This document shows positions 11,785 through 25,889 of a DNA stretch of 64,000 nucleotides, in pieces. Each line of letters starts with the position of its first letter. Position 1 is the first letter of the stretch. The notes beneath the pieces are model-generated. The model searched no databases. It was not told the DNA's origin and saw nothing but the letters and a program-made list of their open reading frames with translations. The stretch is from Mesocentrotus franciscanus (taxonomy: Eukaryota > Echinodermata > Echinoidea > Camarodonta > Strongylocentrotidae), in assembly GCA_037976565.1 (NCBI GenBank), contig CP137680.1:21110307-21174306 (forward strand), given 5' to 3'. The position numbers and the translations under genes are program-made.

Positions 11785-13049
11785 GTAACGCGGTATGAAA
11801 TACCACACCGTTTGGTCAGTGAAAGGTAATTAAAATGAAGCCTGATCCATTCTAGTTAAAGGCGTATGTACATTATTGGTTCTTAATACTCTTCTACCCC
11901 ACCCCACCCCACCCTTCTCTTCCCTTCTCCCTCTTTCATGTATCTCTCCATCATTAAATGTCTATATTCCTATGTTAACACAGTGGTGTTTTTCTTTCTA
12001 TACAGAAATCATTCAAACTTCAAATCAACGGAATCCTCTCTCACACGGTCTACCTCAAAACCAGACGACATTTCGCTGCCCATATGATGGCTATAATTCT
12101 GTTGGGGACGATGGGGTCGTATAAAGTGACACAAAATATCTGTGTAGACACGACCGAAGACTCAGAGGAATGTCTCCTCCGCGGCCCATTAGTCATGAGG
12201 CACGGTAACTGACTGCCTCCCTGCCTGTCTTGATCTTGGGGTGAATTTATTGGTGCCCCTCTTGGGTGTAGGGGTGTTCCTCAGGGGTATAAGGGTCACC
12301 CGTATCTTTACAACCTTGTCACTCATCTTTCATCGTTGTTCACCGAGAGCACGATTAACCCTTATTTAACCATCATTAGTCAATGTCATTTCTCTTTTAA
12401 CCCCCGGAGGCATCGCTTCTACAGTGCGTTTAAAAAAAAGTATACCGTAACTTTGGCAGATTACTTTATAAAAGTTATAACATGTGAAACATTGGATTAT
12501 ATTTCATTTTAAGGAGTAACTAATATTCTGTCTAATAATACCTTATTCGTAACTCTGCTGCCACGGATGACTGAGCAGCAGCCCTTTCAAAAAGTGTTGT
12601 CAAAAACCTCTTGTATACCAATGTTGGGCTGAATCGATGAATATGGGTCAAAAGCCCTTACTCATTTTTATTTCAGTCCGACAACAATTGCTGAAATATT
12701 CGCATTGATATTGTGCCTTACAATAGAAAAGGTGTTAATGTCAACTCAGACTCAAGAAAAGGCTCATTAACAAGCGAAATGTATGGTATTCTCTTTTTTA
12801 TGATGACACAATCTTTGTTTCTCTCGCATCGCTTGTTTAAGGTATACCTTGTCATTGAGTCATTCAAAATGGACAAAGTTGACTTGCATGGATGCTATCT
12901 ACCTATCTTTTTCATGAAAGTCTGCTGTCAATATATTTGGAATTCATCATCATTCGTTATTTCTTGCATTTACTGATTCTTTGAGGTTAGTAAACATCCA
13001 AGTTTTCATGTGCTGTTCGAGAAAAATACCAATATGCACTTTACACACT
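11785..13049. other. Anonymous stretch
   Basis: Contains a C-rich ACCCC run at about 11897-11911 and a locally GC-richer patch at 12175-12300. No gene, RNA or shared repeat was recognised. Confidence 0.5.
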
Positions 13050-13433
13050 TTAAAGGGATCCGGTAACTTTGTCTCAGATTCTGAAACAAAATTCTGGATT
13101 TAGCTCATGATGCAATGATAATCATAAACCTTTAGGTCAGTCAGGAACCCCATGACTTTTACAAGCTGATCGCCTGTCTGATTATCAAGATATTTATGAT
13201 TGGAATTACAAATTTTGAAAACCGTTCGCCTGATGGTTTTCATAACACTATAGTCTATTAGGAAAACGAGTATGGTAAAACCGGTCAATCAAAGATTTTT
13301 ACTTTTTTGAGGCACTTCTTGATTATTTTGAAGAGCAATTTTTTTAGGGCTTCATTATTACACCATATCACAGACACTAATAACATGTAGGGCCGTGTAT
13401 CTCAGATTTAACACTGTTAAACGATCCCTTTAA
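13050..13433 (+). mobile_element. TTAA-bounded element, family 2, young copy
   Basis: Starts TTAAAGGGATCCGGTAAC and ends GTTAAACGATCCCTTTAA, giving inverted termini with TTAA at both outer edges. It is 384 bp and nearly identical to the 384-bp copy at 61574-61957; the older copy at 1381-1759 is inverted. No coding capacity is seen. Confidence 0.9.
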
Positions 13434-14304
13434 GCATTTTTTTTATTAAAAAAATGAAATTAGCCCTACAAAACAGAATAAAACCAACTTTGTTTGTAAT
13501 ATTTAATAGTGTTATATCATGAAGAATCGCAGTTAAAACATTTCATTGGATCAAGCTATCTGTGGCACAAGCATTATGTTGTTATAACCATATCGATGGC
13601 TACCATAATCAACACCAACATCGGAGGCTGTACCCACTGATGCATAATTATGTAGCATAACAGTCGAGGATGAAGGTGAGAACGTCCAACCTTTGAACAA
13701 TCACAACGTCCTACAAACACGAGACGAGACAGAACATGCGTCAGTCATTAAAAACGGAATTTTTATTTTTGGCCTCTAAATCAGGGATAAAAGCCTTGAA
13801 ATTGACCGAATTCTCCTAAATTCGTTCAAAACAGGATTTTGATAAGACAATATGGAAACTAAAGTCTGCTATTCACGCAAAACGATTGTGGGCGTGACAA
13901 TACGGAAACCAATGTATTTTTATGATCATCACATGTCTTTTATTTTAGTAATGTGGTTTTTTAACCACCTGTTTTGCTGAAACGCACAATTTCATACATG
14001 GTTAGACTCATTACTAATCAATGCCATACACAGAAAAAAGTACAAAGTACAGTTATACCATCGTCATTATCACCATTACTTTAAAAAAAAATATTCGTAT
14101 TAGTATTATTATCAGCCGCGGCAGCATCACCATTAGTCCTATAATCATTCATGTAAGCCGCGCGAGTATATAATTCTTGGATCTTTTTTCATACTTTAGG
14201 CGATATATTTTGTATTTGTATACTTGTCAAATGCAAATGGTAATTATTGTTTACCGTATACCGTAGATAAATAACATTTTCCTAGTTTCTCCTCACTAAC
14301 CCCT

Positions 14305-14339
<35 letters not shown>

Positions 14340-14936
14340 CCTCTCCCTCCTTATCTTTCTTTCTCTCTCATCTTCTTTCTTAACCGGGAAATGAACCGTG
14401 TCTTATTGTTTACAGTTGCAGCGTGTGGAGAATGAGAGTGGCGGCTATTAATGCAAATATCAGGCTACGACCTTCCTGTTTGAAATCATAATCATAATAA
14501 GCTATCATTTCACATTAAACTCAATAATCGCATTAGGAAACGTGGAAACCATGGTAATGATAATATTTTCGATCCCATAAAAGACGCCATTAGATGATGT
14601 CCTTGCCCCGTCTTCCAGTGTGCCTTTTTTTCTAGCCCGTATAAACATTTCTTAAATTCCTCTTTTTAATATTCATTTTAATTCAAATCAAGGAGTAGAC
14701 GCCTCATTGTAAAGCACTTTAGACATAAAAACGCACACATTTTGTTTGTTTACAAGATGTACTAAATCTATACATTTACACCGTATCAACAGGCAAATCG
14801 CAATAGGTTATCCATAACAACAATTATTACATTTTTTTTTTTTTAGTCCTATGGCGGACTAATGAATATTAATAAGTCAGAATGAATCAGGAGAGCTTGG
14901 GTATTTGTTTCTAGTTCATCGTGACTGTGCCATGGA
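13434..14936. other. Anonymous stretch with a (CT)n tract
   Basis: AT-rich sequence with a (CT)n run at about 14307-14336 and poly-T at about 14832-14844. No exon or shared repeat was recognised. Confidence 0.5.
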
Positions 14937-15007
14937 CCAGTGATGGCCTGGTGGTAGAGTCGCTGCCCGGCAAGCAGTAGATGCAGGTTCAAGTCCCGCT
15001 GGTTCCA
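14937..15007 (+). tRNA. tRNA-like sequence, probably a SINE head or tRNA pseudogene
   Basis: An A-box-like stretch (TGGCCTGGTGGTAGAGT) and a B box (GGTTCAAGTCC) are spaced as in a tRNA. A five-pair anticodon stem (GCTGC/GCAGT, with one G-T pair) encloses the loop CCGGCAA, giving anticodon GGC by position. The T stem GCAGG/CCCGC has one mismatch. The 5' side CCAGTGA does not pair with the 3' side TGGTTCC, so no acceptor stem forms and a working tRNA is unlikely. A run of six T follows at 15011-15016, as for RNA polymerase III termination. Confidence 0.5.
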
Positions 15008-15019
15008 AGATTTTTTCTG

Positions 15020-18000
15020 ACTTGTTTTTCAATACAGATCGATCAATCGATCTTATTTACTGGGTGTAAGCCACAAATATGTTTAAATAATTAAATTATT
15101 ACATTGTTCTATTACTTAGCAGCTTCCGGTAGAACCCATAGTGAGTGATAATTGTATCAGGGGAGAATATGGGATAGCGTTGCCGAATGAAAGGTATATA
15201 TGCGTTTAATATTTGGTTCAGTACATCAGACTTATCAAATACAGTGTATTTGTTGGCTTGTTGCACTCTCCTTCAGCGAGTATCTTCGAGGCTTCTAATG
15301 GATGTATATACGTGAGTTAAAGCATCTTCATGCTATTTGATTTTTGTCAGAATAGCTTTATCAAAGTTAGAAGATCATCGTCGATATTAAGAACCGACGA
15401 ATCTGGACATTGATGGATTCGTCGGGTCATAAAAACCTCTTACTGTAATTCAGTCTTTAAATACGTAATCATACTTATGAAATATTAAGGAATTATTGGT
15501 TTCGATTGAGATACTTCCAACCTCGCTGTTCTCTTAGCGTGATTCACGAATTTTCATTCGTAGAAGTTTCCCGATTTCAGGATCACAATTCCACAATTAA
15601 ATCGAGCTTAAATCTGAATGGTTTACAATAATGCAATCCTTGTGGCAAACGTATTTCCCTTCGGCGTATAAAACGGGTGTATTCTTCTTTGATTTAAAAT
15701 TCTTTTACGAAGCAGATTCACAACAAAAATGTCATCAACTACTAATTTTATCTTTCCGAGAAGAATATTTATCTGGGTATTCAAGTTCTCAACATGTTAA
15801 AAAGAACCTTACTAAACCCACTGGGTCATTGTAGTAGGCCTACTCTATCAAATATGAAATGAATTCCATCTCAAAGCGTACTCGTAAACACTGCTTGATG
15901 CTTCGCTTTAAGATTGAGACATATTTGCTACATAGCTATTCCATCCACGCGATTCAATTTTTCTATCAAGAATAACAGATCGTAAATCTGCGTCGACTGT
16001 GATAATATGTAATCTACTCGTGAAACGATCGCCGATTCGTTGGCGAGGAAATCAGAGGGCATAAAAACCGTGCCCTCACGCGAAAGATATGGCGAACCTG
16101 TCGGAATATATTTTGCAAGGCGCACTTCAACCTAAATTGGAAAGGACGCGTTCTAACGCGGCGAGTTTATCAGTACTATAAATCATGGAGAGACCAACAA
16201 GTCACCACACCAGGAAATCATAGTGATGATGAGATTTAAAGGTTCTGTTCAATATTTTCGGGTGAAAATGATAGTGGTGAAAGGGGCTTAGATATATCTT
16301 AAAGTGTGTTAAGAAATGTATTTGATGATTAAAGATAAAGACATTGGTTTATTCTGAAGAAGATACATTCTCTCTTGTCTCTGTCGTTTGTCTGGTTAAC
16401 GATCATAGCTCACGTGAATACAACTTTCTACAATGTTCATGGTTTGAACATTGCCCTCTCCATGACGCTCTAGAGACTGGACTAACTTTAATAATAGTAT
16501 TGACCCATATCCCAGTGCAGTTAACGTGGTAATATGCAAGTAAAATTGGGAAGTGTCTGGAACTATATTTTGATGTGAATGAAATCATGTACCGTCTGTT
16601 TGACCTTGAAAATATATCAATCATCAAACACTTTCTGTTTCATACCAAGAAAATCAAGATGATTACCACTCGGTTATTCATTGTCTACAAGTCAATGCAT
16701 AGGTACCCCTCAAGAAAGAGCCATTATGCATTTATTCAAAAACTGATTAACAAACACATTTGAATCGAAAATAACAGCTCAATAAATACACAATGCTTGA
16801 GTGTTAATTATAGAGGAAGTGTCTTATTAAACATGTTAAAGAGAGATAATTATCTTAGGTAGATGTCGAAGATGTTTCAGCGGTAAAGAAAGCAAGCGGT
16901 GCTGTTTGTTACATAACTAACAGAACAATACAATTTAGAGGATTCAAGGTAGATTTTGAAAGGTAAGATAAGAATTCAAGTACATGATTTAGAAGAATTA
17001 TTACATGTTATGGGTTACATTATATGTCTTATCAACAAATATGCAATAAGATATATAAATACGAAGACATTTTTAAAAAGAGATCAGTTCTCTTTTATCA
17101 GTTTAGGTTGTCATTGGATAACAACTACTAGACCAACTTCTAATCTTATATCCAATATCGATGTTACTTTATTTCTTGACTTCCGTTATCCCACCCTACC
17201 CCCCCCCCCTTCTCTCTCTCTCTCTCTCTCTCTCTCTTGGTTATTATCTGTCACGAATAAATATTCAATTCAATCTAGAATATCCTACGAAAGATCTGAT
17301 TTTTCAATTAGTATCGGACCGGTCTTCCACGAATATTTATTACAATGTTAGCGGGGTTGATATGTTGAGGTGATTTGGCGGTTTTACGAAGTACCAATAT
17401 TACATTTCACTTGCTCGTACCCAATCAGAAATTTAACCTGAATGAGATTTTCTTCAAACAAGGAACTAGAACTCATGTTTACAAAGGAAGACAAACATTC
17501 ATGGGAAAATGAAGAAGAAAAAACGTTCTGGTATGGCGTGTATGAACGCGCGTGCGGAGAGACATCGCTTGTCCAAAAGTAGGCTGAACATGGCACGCGA
17601 TCCGCAAACCATAAATTTCTTGGCAACATACCGGATGCGGGCTAATTAACCAGGGTCGCTGTGTGTCATTTTCCATTGATGACGACTACAACGCTCCTCC
17701 TATCATGTATGGCTAGCAGTTGCTGTAATAGAGGCTCAAGAATGGTTCATTCTTTCTTGGAGTTCAGTGATAAAAACATCGATCTTTTACATGCGTTTGG
17801 TGTTATAGAGTTTTGATAGAAGTACAGATGTCCATGTTTTTGTGGACTAATCAGAACATGAAAATCGGCATTCAATCGATCCATCTAGATAAATCAAATA
17901 TCTGGATTTATGATACTGGTCGCTGGTTATCGGGCTTTGATTAGTCAACAAACCAATCAATGGGAAAACAAATCGGTGTTTTCACCATCCAACTTCAAAA

Positions 18001-18672
18001 TAATCAATATTTCTTTCATCGAAATTTTGTGGCATCATTTGCGTGGAAAAGATCTATGTCAATACTATCGAATTTTCCAAAATGAATCATCTTTCTTACG
18101 CCGAAACTGACGATGACACCAAACGCGCACCATACGCTCCAAGAATGCCTCGAGGCTTCGCAACAAAGCAGAAATGTCCTTTTAATGACTGCATGCGTAT
18201 GAAGATGAAGGATGAAGAATAACTTCTATGATTAATAAACCTGGGGGAAAGATCAGCTGAAGAGGCAGTACTGATCTATATTTGTAATGAATGGAAACAA
18301 AGACTGCTAACGGCCTGTTTAGCAATTAACTTTTTCTCTCCATCTCACTCACGGTACTCATTCACATTTCTTAAATATTCACAGCGTCTTTATGCATTTT
18401 AGGATGAAGGCGTTCAAATTAGTTTACCAGATACATATGAATGACGGAGGATGATTTCTCCCCAAGCCGTATACATTGTGGTGATTTCTACAGTTACAAA
18501 TTTAACTCTCGCATAGGAGGAGAGAATACGATTTAGAAAAAGAGGCCATTTTGAGCTGTATAACATTGTCAAAATTAACTTTCTTTTGCAGCCTGGATGT
18601 ATTTTTTGTTATATTCTTTTCAGATCATTTCTATTTCATTAATACGTATACACTGTGAATACAATGAACCTT
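15020..18672. other. Anonymous stretch with simple repeats
   Basis: Contains poly-C then (CT)n at about 17201-17237. Short open frames exist on both strands without domains or convincing splice sites. Confidence 0.5.
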
Positions 18673-18766
18673 GGCCCTGTTTCATGAAACTTGTTATCAA
18701 TAACAAGTTACAGTAACTGTTATAAGCTACTGAACTAGTGGTATTTGATTGGCTGAGAGAAGATTT
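18673..18766 (+). mobile_element. GGCCC-ended MITE, partial copy
   Basis: Begins GGCCCTGTTTCATGAAACTT and contains TTGTTATCAATAACAA followed by CAGTAACTGTTATA and TGATTGGCTGAGAG. The same order of blocks occurs on the reverse strand of the full copy at 25716-25882. The right end is missing or too diverged to place. Confidence 0.7.
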
Positions 18767-18779
18767 GCCATAGAATTTT

Positions 18780-21529
18780 AACTGGGCCTTAAGTCTTACC
18801 ATGGCCTTACAAGACGGAGAATCTGTAACCTCTTCCTCAAACATGTCAAGGATCAGATTGAAAGAATATAAATCAAATCTCCTCTGATTGTGAATATCTT
18901 CAAAGTGTTTTACCGAATGATATGTCCACCATGCACATAGATACGAGCTAAGTTCATTGGAATGGTGGGATAGGGATGGGCAGTGGCGTATCCAGGAAGA
19001 AATAATAAAAAGAGGGGTACGTATCTGGACTGCCTTGTTCGAAAGTCAATACTGAAATATTTCATTCATTTCCGCCAATCCAATGTATACTGTTCGCCAT
19101 ATACTCATACTAAATCTTTCTTGTTCTTAATTATTCGTTTTTAGTTTGGAAGTGAACATCTATAGGCCTGACGCAACCGGAGGGGGCGTACCCTTACAAA
19201 TTCTTTTCCTGTATATGCCACCAATGGATTCTTCGGAAAATTGGCAATAGAGGTAATCAAATTCAGTCAGGAACATTACGGACATACCAATCGTGTGACA
19301 GTCAAGTGTATTCTTTGCCTTAATATATAACACGAATCCACCCAATCGAGGTGTCTGATGTTATCGTTTGAAAACCAATTGGATTTGAATTATCCAGTAA
19401 TAGTATGTGGACGTGCCTTCGTTTGGTTTGATTGAGACATTGTTGGTTGACAATCTGGCATAAATCTGCCTTTCTAAGGTTTGGGCCGTTATGTTAGAAT
19501 AAAGCCTTATTGTTCAACTTGAGGAAAGTGTCTCAGAAGTTCAAAAAAAGGCTATGGGAAAATTGCTATTCAATGCTTTAGAAAAGTTTTGAGAACGGTT
19601 TTTTTTTAAGCTTGAGAAAGGCTCTGAAGACGAGATGTTTTTTAAGCGTAAGCAAAACTGTGAGAACGAGCTTTGGAGATTAGGAAAGGCTCGGAGTGAT
19701 CTGACCAAAATTTGTTTTCTGCACAAACTCGCATGCCATGAACAAATACACTTAAACCATTAGATACTATGATCAAGATCTAACGACAGGATGGATTATA
19801 AATTGAGATGCCTTATAGCAAGTTGGTGTTGATCGAAGAAGGAAAACAACAAAACCTCTTTTACGACTGTTTCGATTTATACACATTTTCAGGTTACATC
19901 ATCAATGATGCAACGCTTTTCCCGTTGACTACCAGTGAAACCGATAAGAAATGTACGATCAAAAGCGAATCCATCTCAAAATACAATGGCCTGTCATTAC
20001 AACAATATACAATTCCCTTCTGACCTTCTGACGTGCTATATTGCAATGGATAGCTTTGTTTCCCTTTGCTCCTTTCTTTTCCTTATATTGTTACAAATGT
20101 TTAAAAATCCATCAACATAATTAGATTTTTGTAGTGTTTCCCATGGAAGCTAGAAGCGCATGAACGCGTATGTTGTAAACAGCACGTATATAAAACAGAG
20201 AAAAGGCACGATTTTTTTATCCACGGGGGGATTAGCGTTCCCTCAAGTAATGAAAACATTGTATTCAAAAATGAATTATACCGTTACACCGTGAACCATG
20301 TCCTTGCCATAGAAACAAAACAAGAATGATACAGGACGCCTCAGCTGAATTACAAGAAACCTTCGGACTATGTACAGCTTTTCAACGACTCGCTCTAAAT
20401 GGTGAGCTTTTTAACCAATTAACGCTGCCGTGTCTCAGCCTATGACTATTTCTTGTTTCGTTCTTGGTATACCTTAGGGTTCAGGAAGGGCGTGTGCTCC
20501 CTAAGAGGGGTTAGAAATAACCCCACGCCCATAAGGCCTAAACTACGCATTGCCACTTTGAGCGCAAAGGGCCTAGTATATGCAGTCATCCCAAAGCATG
20601 CATGCAATAAACGAGTAATCACTACTGGCGACCTAAATATAATTCGATGTTTTCACCCCGTCCTAATATAGCACGCACCCTCAGACGAATAACAGTGATG
20701 TTGTTATTAAAATGGGTCATGCTCTTTTGAGGTGATGTATGTTACTGAATTTGTCAGGTTAACATGGTGCTTTATTAGACAACTACGAAGGTCCAAAGAA
20801 GATGTGAAGCAAATCCTCTCTCCTATAACAGCAAATATCAAGAGTACGTTTCTCTTCTTTTACAAACATGACAACTAATGTCTAATTTGTGATCTGTCAA
20901 TTTATTGTTCGTCTCGTTCTCCTGCGTCTCAGCTATATCTTCTTATATTCTTAAAAGGCACAACCGGTAGGGTTTTCGCGGCCTGAACGATTATCTTTAA
21001 ATCATTGAACCTGAGATAGTCAATCGTAACAACAGTTAACCATTCTTCCTGACTTTAAGACTAGCCAAGAGGGCAAATGCATTAACTTTCATGCTTGACC
21101 ATTAAGGTAGAAATAGTACTCCGAGACAATAAAGATAACAAACAAGAATCTTCATTCTCTAAAGGATCTGGGGGAAAGTACAAGCAGATCCAAATTAATT
21201 CAGCACGATTCTGCGAGGCGCTTTTTTTTATTCCGGTCAAGAAGGCAAAGACATATGAAGCTCTCGATCACGCCGTGGGTTTTGCCATCTCAATAACCCA
21301 ATGAAGACAGAAAAAGCAAAGTCTCGATTAATTAGGTTGAGTATTTTGAGTGGCAATTATCGGACCCAAATAACCGAAATATTAAAGCGGAAAAGAATTC
21401 TAACAAGCAAAAAGGACAATCATCGCTAGTATTACCATATTCTTATTATTACTATCTGACAACACACGAAAAGGAAGAAATTTCCCGACAACAGTAACAG
21501 ATCTGTACATTCGGTGGTGACGCCCCTTC
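18780..21529. other. Anonymous stretch
   Basis: No gene supported. At 20331-20399 an AG...GT interval is open in one plus-strand frame but lacks a pyrimidine tract. Around 19500-19740 there are loose internal repetitions of a GAGAAAGGCTC-like motif. Confidence 0.4.
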
Positions 21530-21762
<233 letters not shown>

Positions 21763-22300
21763 GGTATTAGTCACGCATCTGTAATTATGCTTTCACATGC
21801 ACATGGCTTTCAGGGATTATCATGGTATATAAGCTGGAATTATTGGTTTGAAGAGGGAAACAAAAATCCCTTAAAAAAAGCAAGAAATGAAAAGGGGATG
21901 TTGATCGGGTAAAAATGAACGTTTTATAGTACTATTCATTCCGCGCTTATTATAGAAGAAATTGTTTTTTTTTAAGTAAAACTGTTTAATGTTTATCGTT
22001 TTACTCTACTGGTCAGTTCACTGGTGTCGATATTTCATAAAGTAATATGAACTTTCACTAAAGGTGTCGGAGTTGGAATTCATTTTGATCCTCTGCAAAA
22101 CTATTAAAAAAGTAATGAATTAATGTTTTTAAAAGAATAAAATGGTATTAATATTATTACTAATAAAATAAATAAAGACATAATGGAGGAGTTGTTAGAA
22201 ATATTGTGAGCAACAGCTCAGTGAATTTATTATAACTGCCTGTGAGACTTTCACCTTCCTTTCCACCTTCCTTAATTTGATTTAATTTGAAGAGATTTAA
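21763..22300. other. Anonymous AT-rich stretch
   Basis: Nothing recognised. Confidence 0.4.
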
Positions 22301-22380
22301 TAATAATAATAATAATACATCAGATTTGTAAGGCGCCAATCCTCTTGACAATCAAATGCTCAAGGCGCAGCTTGTGCAAA
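22301..22380 (-). mobile_element. SINE-like 3' tail
   Basis: On the minus strand it reads GCGCCTTGAGCATTTGATT, then GGCGCCTTACAAATCTGATG, then several ATT units. The GCGC...ATT-repeat arrangement matches the 3' end of the SINE at 31111-31483. No tRNA-like head was found upstream on that strand. Confidence 0.5.
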
Positions 22381-25300
22381 AGATGATACTTAATAGACAA
22401 AAGTATATAGATATTGTGTTGTATTCAAATATACTGATAATCTGACAAGTCACAAAGTAGTCTAATTCTAATGAGATTTGAATACGTGATTAAAACAAGT
22501 TCTGCTGCACATCATTCCCTTTGATCGTAGTACCCACTGTTTTGAAACCGAAGATGCACATAACATTTAATGACGAAAGTATTGCGATTATTATTCAGCT
22601 TTTTTCAAAGATTTCGACCACGCTAAAGGATTACCGTCTTGTGTCTTGTGTCTAAAACGGTCAGAAAACCGCTTGTTTTCCCCAGGGACGGTTTTGATAA
22701 GCCTCTCATTTGTATGGAATGAACTTGAAAAACAGAGGACAAAATTGATGTGCATCACCAACTGTATATTTGCTTGAATCATAAAGTAATGCCAAGAAAG
22801 AGAGACTGCGCAGGCCTATGTGTTAGTGTGTACGAGTGAGAGAGATTTGTAAATGGAGAATTGATGGTGAGGACATAATGGGTTTTTGCAGGGAATTGTC
22901 AATATGGCAATCATGCAGTTGTTCTTCAAACGATTTCATAATCATTTCACCAATGCAAACAGTGTTGCTTTAAAAACTAATACTGTCTTTTAACTTCGTA
23001 TGAGCTCCACAAATCAGGTACCAACCATTCACTCGTAACACTTGTAACACTTGTAGTGGAATTGCCATAGTAACGTGTTATGTGGTTGATGAATAAATCA
23101 CACTTTCATGTTTTCAACACTCATTGACGTGACACAAGCATTAGGCATGTTAAGCCCTCCGCACATTACACGATCGTCCTGCGATCTGATTTTCGAAGAA
23201 ATGGCACTTGTATTAGTTACGAAATCTTAACAAACGTCATCTTCCTGATTTAGGCTCTAAAAAAATATGAGAATACTAGAACTGGAATTTTAGTGCAGTG
23301 AACTTCTAGTCAGAATAAATTCCGAATCGGCTTCAAATCGTAGACAATCGAACTACTGGTCAGACGTCACTACGATCGTGAGCAGATTTGACTTTTCTTC
23401 TTCCAAGGAAATATGAAATCCCTTGAAATCTATATTTTCTTAATCATATGACTATTCAGATCCTCGGTCATTAGGATGTTACACGCTTGAATGTTTGTAT
23501 CGAATACTATTGTATTTTCTGTCAAAATCGGATCGTAGTCGGATCGTGTACAGTGCGGTACAGATGCTTTAGGAATTAGGTTGCCATCCAAGTAAAGTTT
23601 GTGGTTTCATGTTTTCTATTCGAAAGAGAACGGGAAAGAGCGGACAGGGCTTTTGATTAAGTCAGGTCCTGTTGCCACACCCTACAGGATAGGGATTTCC
23701 AAGGGCTTCACTTATGAAAACCTCTAAAGATTTACGCGGTTTCCTGGATACCGTTCTTGTTGCGCGAGTCTGCAAGAATGAACCCTTTCTTGTACAAATT
23801 TTGGGAACTATCATTTGTGATTTATGAGAGTCAACACTTCATCCTTTTGGGGCATGACAGCAAATTGGGCCTGTGCAAAATGTAGCCTATATGTGTAGAT
23901 GGACAGTGTGCAAACTGGTAGAAATCCATTGAGCTGCAGTTCTTTTGCTACCCACCGCCCCTGATAAAAATTGAATTAGAATACACATCATGAGTGGGTA
24001 TCCACAAATCGGAAGAGATGCGAATAATGAAGATATTTATATACGGAAGAAGAGAGGGCCATGGACAGTCGCAGGCAAGATGCGAGAGAGTCTCAGAGAC
24101 TGCATTCTTTGTTTTTTTTTAGTTCACTCATGGACTGGAATGCAAGAGCGAGAAGTATCACTAAAATATGATGACATGAATAATAAAAGGTAGGTCATGC
24201 CTATTTGACCGAACTATCGAATCCATCAAAATCGTCGCCATGGATACAATGCAGTGCTACGCTACAACCAATAAACCTTAGCTTCTCACTGTTTTTTTGT
24301 TTGTGCTTTAAGCTAAAAATGTTTAAACTATCTCCTCGTAAATGCCCGACATTATCCGACTTGCGTGACTTCAACGCAAATATATATCTGAAATACGATT
24401 CCATCAGATGCAAGGATGTCCAAGTATACGACGTTGACAAATAGTAAAAACAATTGTCATTTCGTAGCGCCTATCTGTTTCATGCTGGTCTGTATCTTTA
24501 CTCCGTGAACGATCCTCGAGAACGTGCGTTTATTGTTATTGCTAAGTCCACATAGAAAATCGCAAGGGGATTCCGTATCAATATCTGAAGTTCTTAGTTG
24601 GACCACGCAGGACTCCTGGTGAAAGTTCCTTGAGGTCGTTGCCCTTCAACCAATGGCCGGTACTATTGGATTATGATACGTCTTTTAGGTTTGTCTATCC
24701 ATGGCAAAACGAATGGAAATGGGAACCATGTTGAATGGCAGGGGCACTGTACAATTGAAACGTATCTGTTTCACTACAAAACTAAACAAAACCGTTACCA
24801 AGACAAGGTCATGGCACTCCGAACACAATTGTACCCCAGTCGCACCGATAGGACCGACACCAGGTCAACAGACAGAACAGAAAAAAAGAAATTACCCCCG
24901 AATAGCCAAGATTTTGTCGGTACAGTAATCGGTTGGGTTGGATTCCGTTTCAAAATGTGACTAGGGTTTTCAGGTTGGTGTAGATTCTAACCCGCACATG
25001 TGTTTGCCCCGATAACACGTCATGAAGCTTTCGTGAGTTCAACCAGATCTATACTTGTCACTGGTGGTGAACATGTGTGTCATGTGGGAGTTTTTCTTAC
25101 CCTCAAGAGGAAGCTTTACGCCAATCAAGCGTTTAAGTTGAACTTGAGAGACAAGGATCACCAAACAGTCAAGATAAGGGTCGATACTGATTAATGGTAG
25201 CAGCGTGCGTGTGTATGTGAGCGTGCGCGGGTGCGTGTGTGTGTGAGAGAGTTGGAAGGGCGAAACTCCCTTCCTTTGGCAGTTTAATGGACCGTTTAAA

Positions 25301-25715
25301 GTCATCTCTTGTCCTTGAATCTTTGGTATATTATCTTAATCAGATCATTTCCGTCGTACTCACCAGAGTGGATTTACGGCTAAAGAACCGTTTATAAGTG
25401 TTTTGGAGGCTACTTCAAAAGCATCCATTGCATATAAATGGCAATACACTCGTTTAAGCTATTCAGGGAGTCCATTGGCAAAGATTGGGCTACATTGACA
25501 CTACTATCTTGTTCACGTGGTCAAGTAAGGGTACCCCTCCTTATATCAAGGATGGCAAGTGACCATTTTCCACGACAGGTGTGATCACGTTTGGTCAAAG
25601 GTGTGGCCTCATCTAATATTCTATTTAGTGTTATCTATACATCATTAAATGATCGTCCAAATGGGTTTAGACATTATGATCCTATATGGCGTCGCAGTTT
25701 TTTCGTATCTCTCTT
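22381..25715. other. Anonymous stretch
   Basis: Open frames at 24201-24444 (both strands) and 24673-24960 have no recognisable domain or splice context. A GT-rich stretch lies at about 25206-25248. No shared repeat was noticed. Confidence 0.4.
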
Positions 25716-25882
25716 GGCCCGTTCCATAAAACTTGTTATTAATATAAAAATTTGAAGAAAACAATATTAAATCTAAATATCTGTGCCAAATTTGCTCTCA
25801 GCCAATCAAATGCCACGATTTCAGTAGCGTAGAACAATTACTGTAACTTGTTATTGATAACAAGTTTTATGAAACGGGGCCC
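25716..25882 (-). mobile_element. GGCCC-ended MITE, full copy
   Basis: The ends are inverted: GGCCCGTTCCATAAAACTTG on the left and, on the other strand, GGGCCCCGTTTCATAAAACT on the right, both continuing into TTGTTATYAAT. The right terminus folds on itself through TTGTTATTGATAACAA. Internal blocks (CAGCCAATCAAATGCCA, GATTTCAGTAGCGTAG) match the copy at 18673-18766 in reverse. It is non-coding. Confidence 0.8.
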
Positions 25883-25889
25883 TGATTTG

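Noticed and set aside
20331..20399. AG...GTGAGC interval open in one frame
   Set aside because: No pyrimidine tract before the acceptor and no similarity; such intervals occur by chance.
22976..22996. TAATACTGTCT resembling the start of a miR-200 family member
   Set aside because: Only the first part matches, the remainder differs and no hairpin partner was seen.
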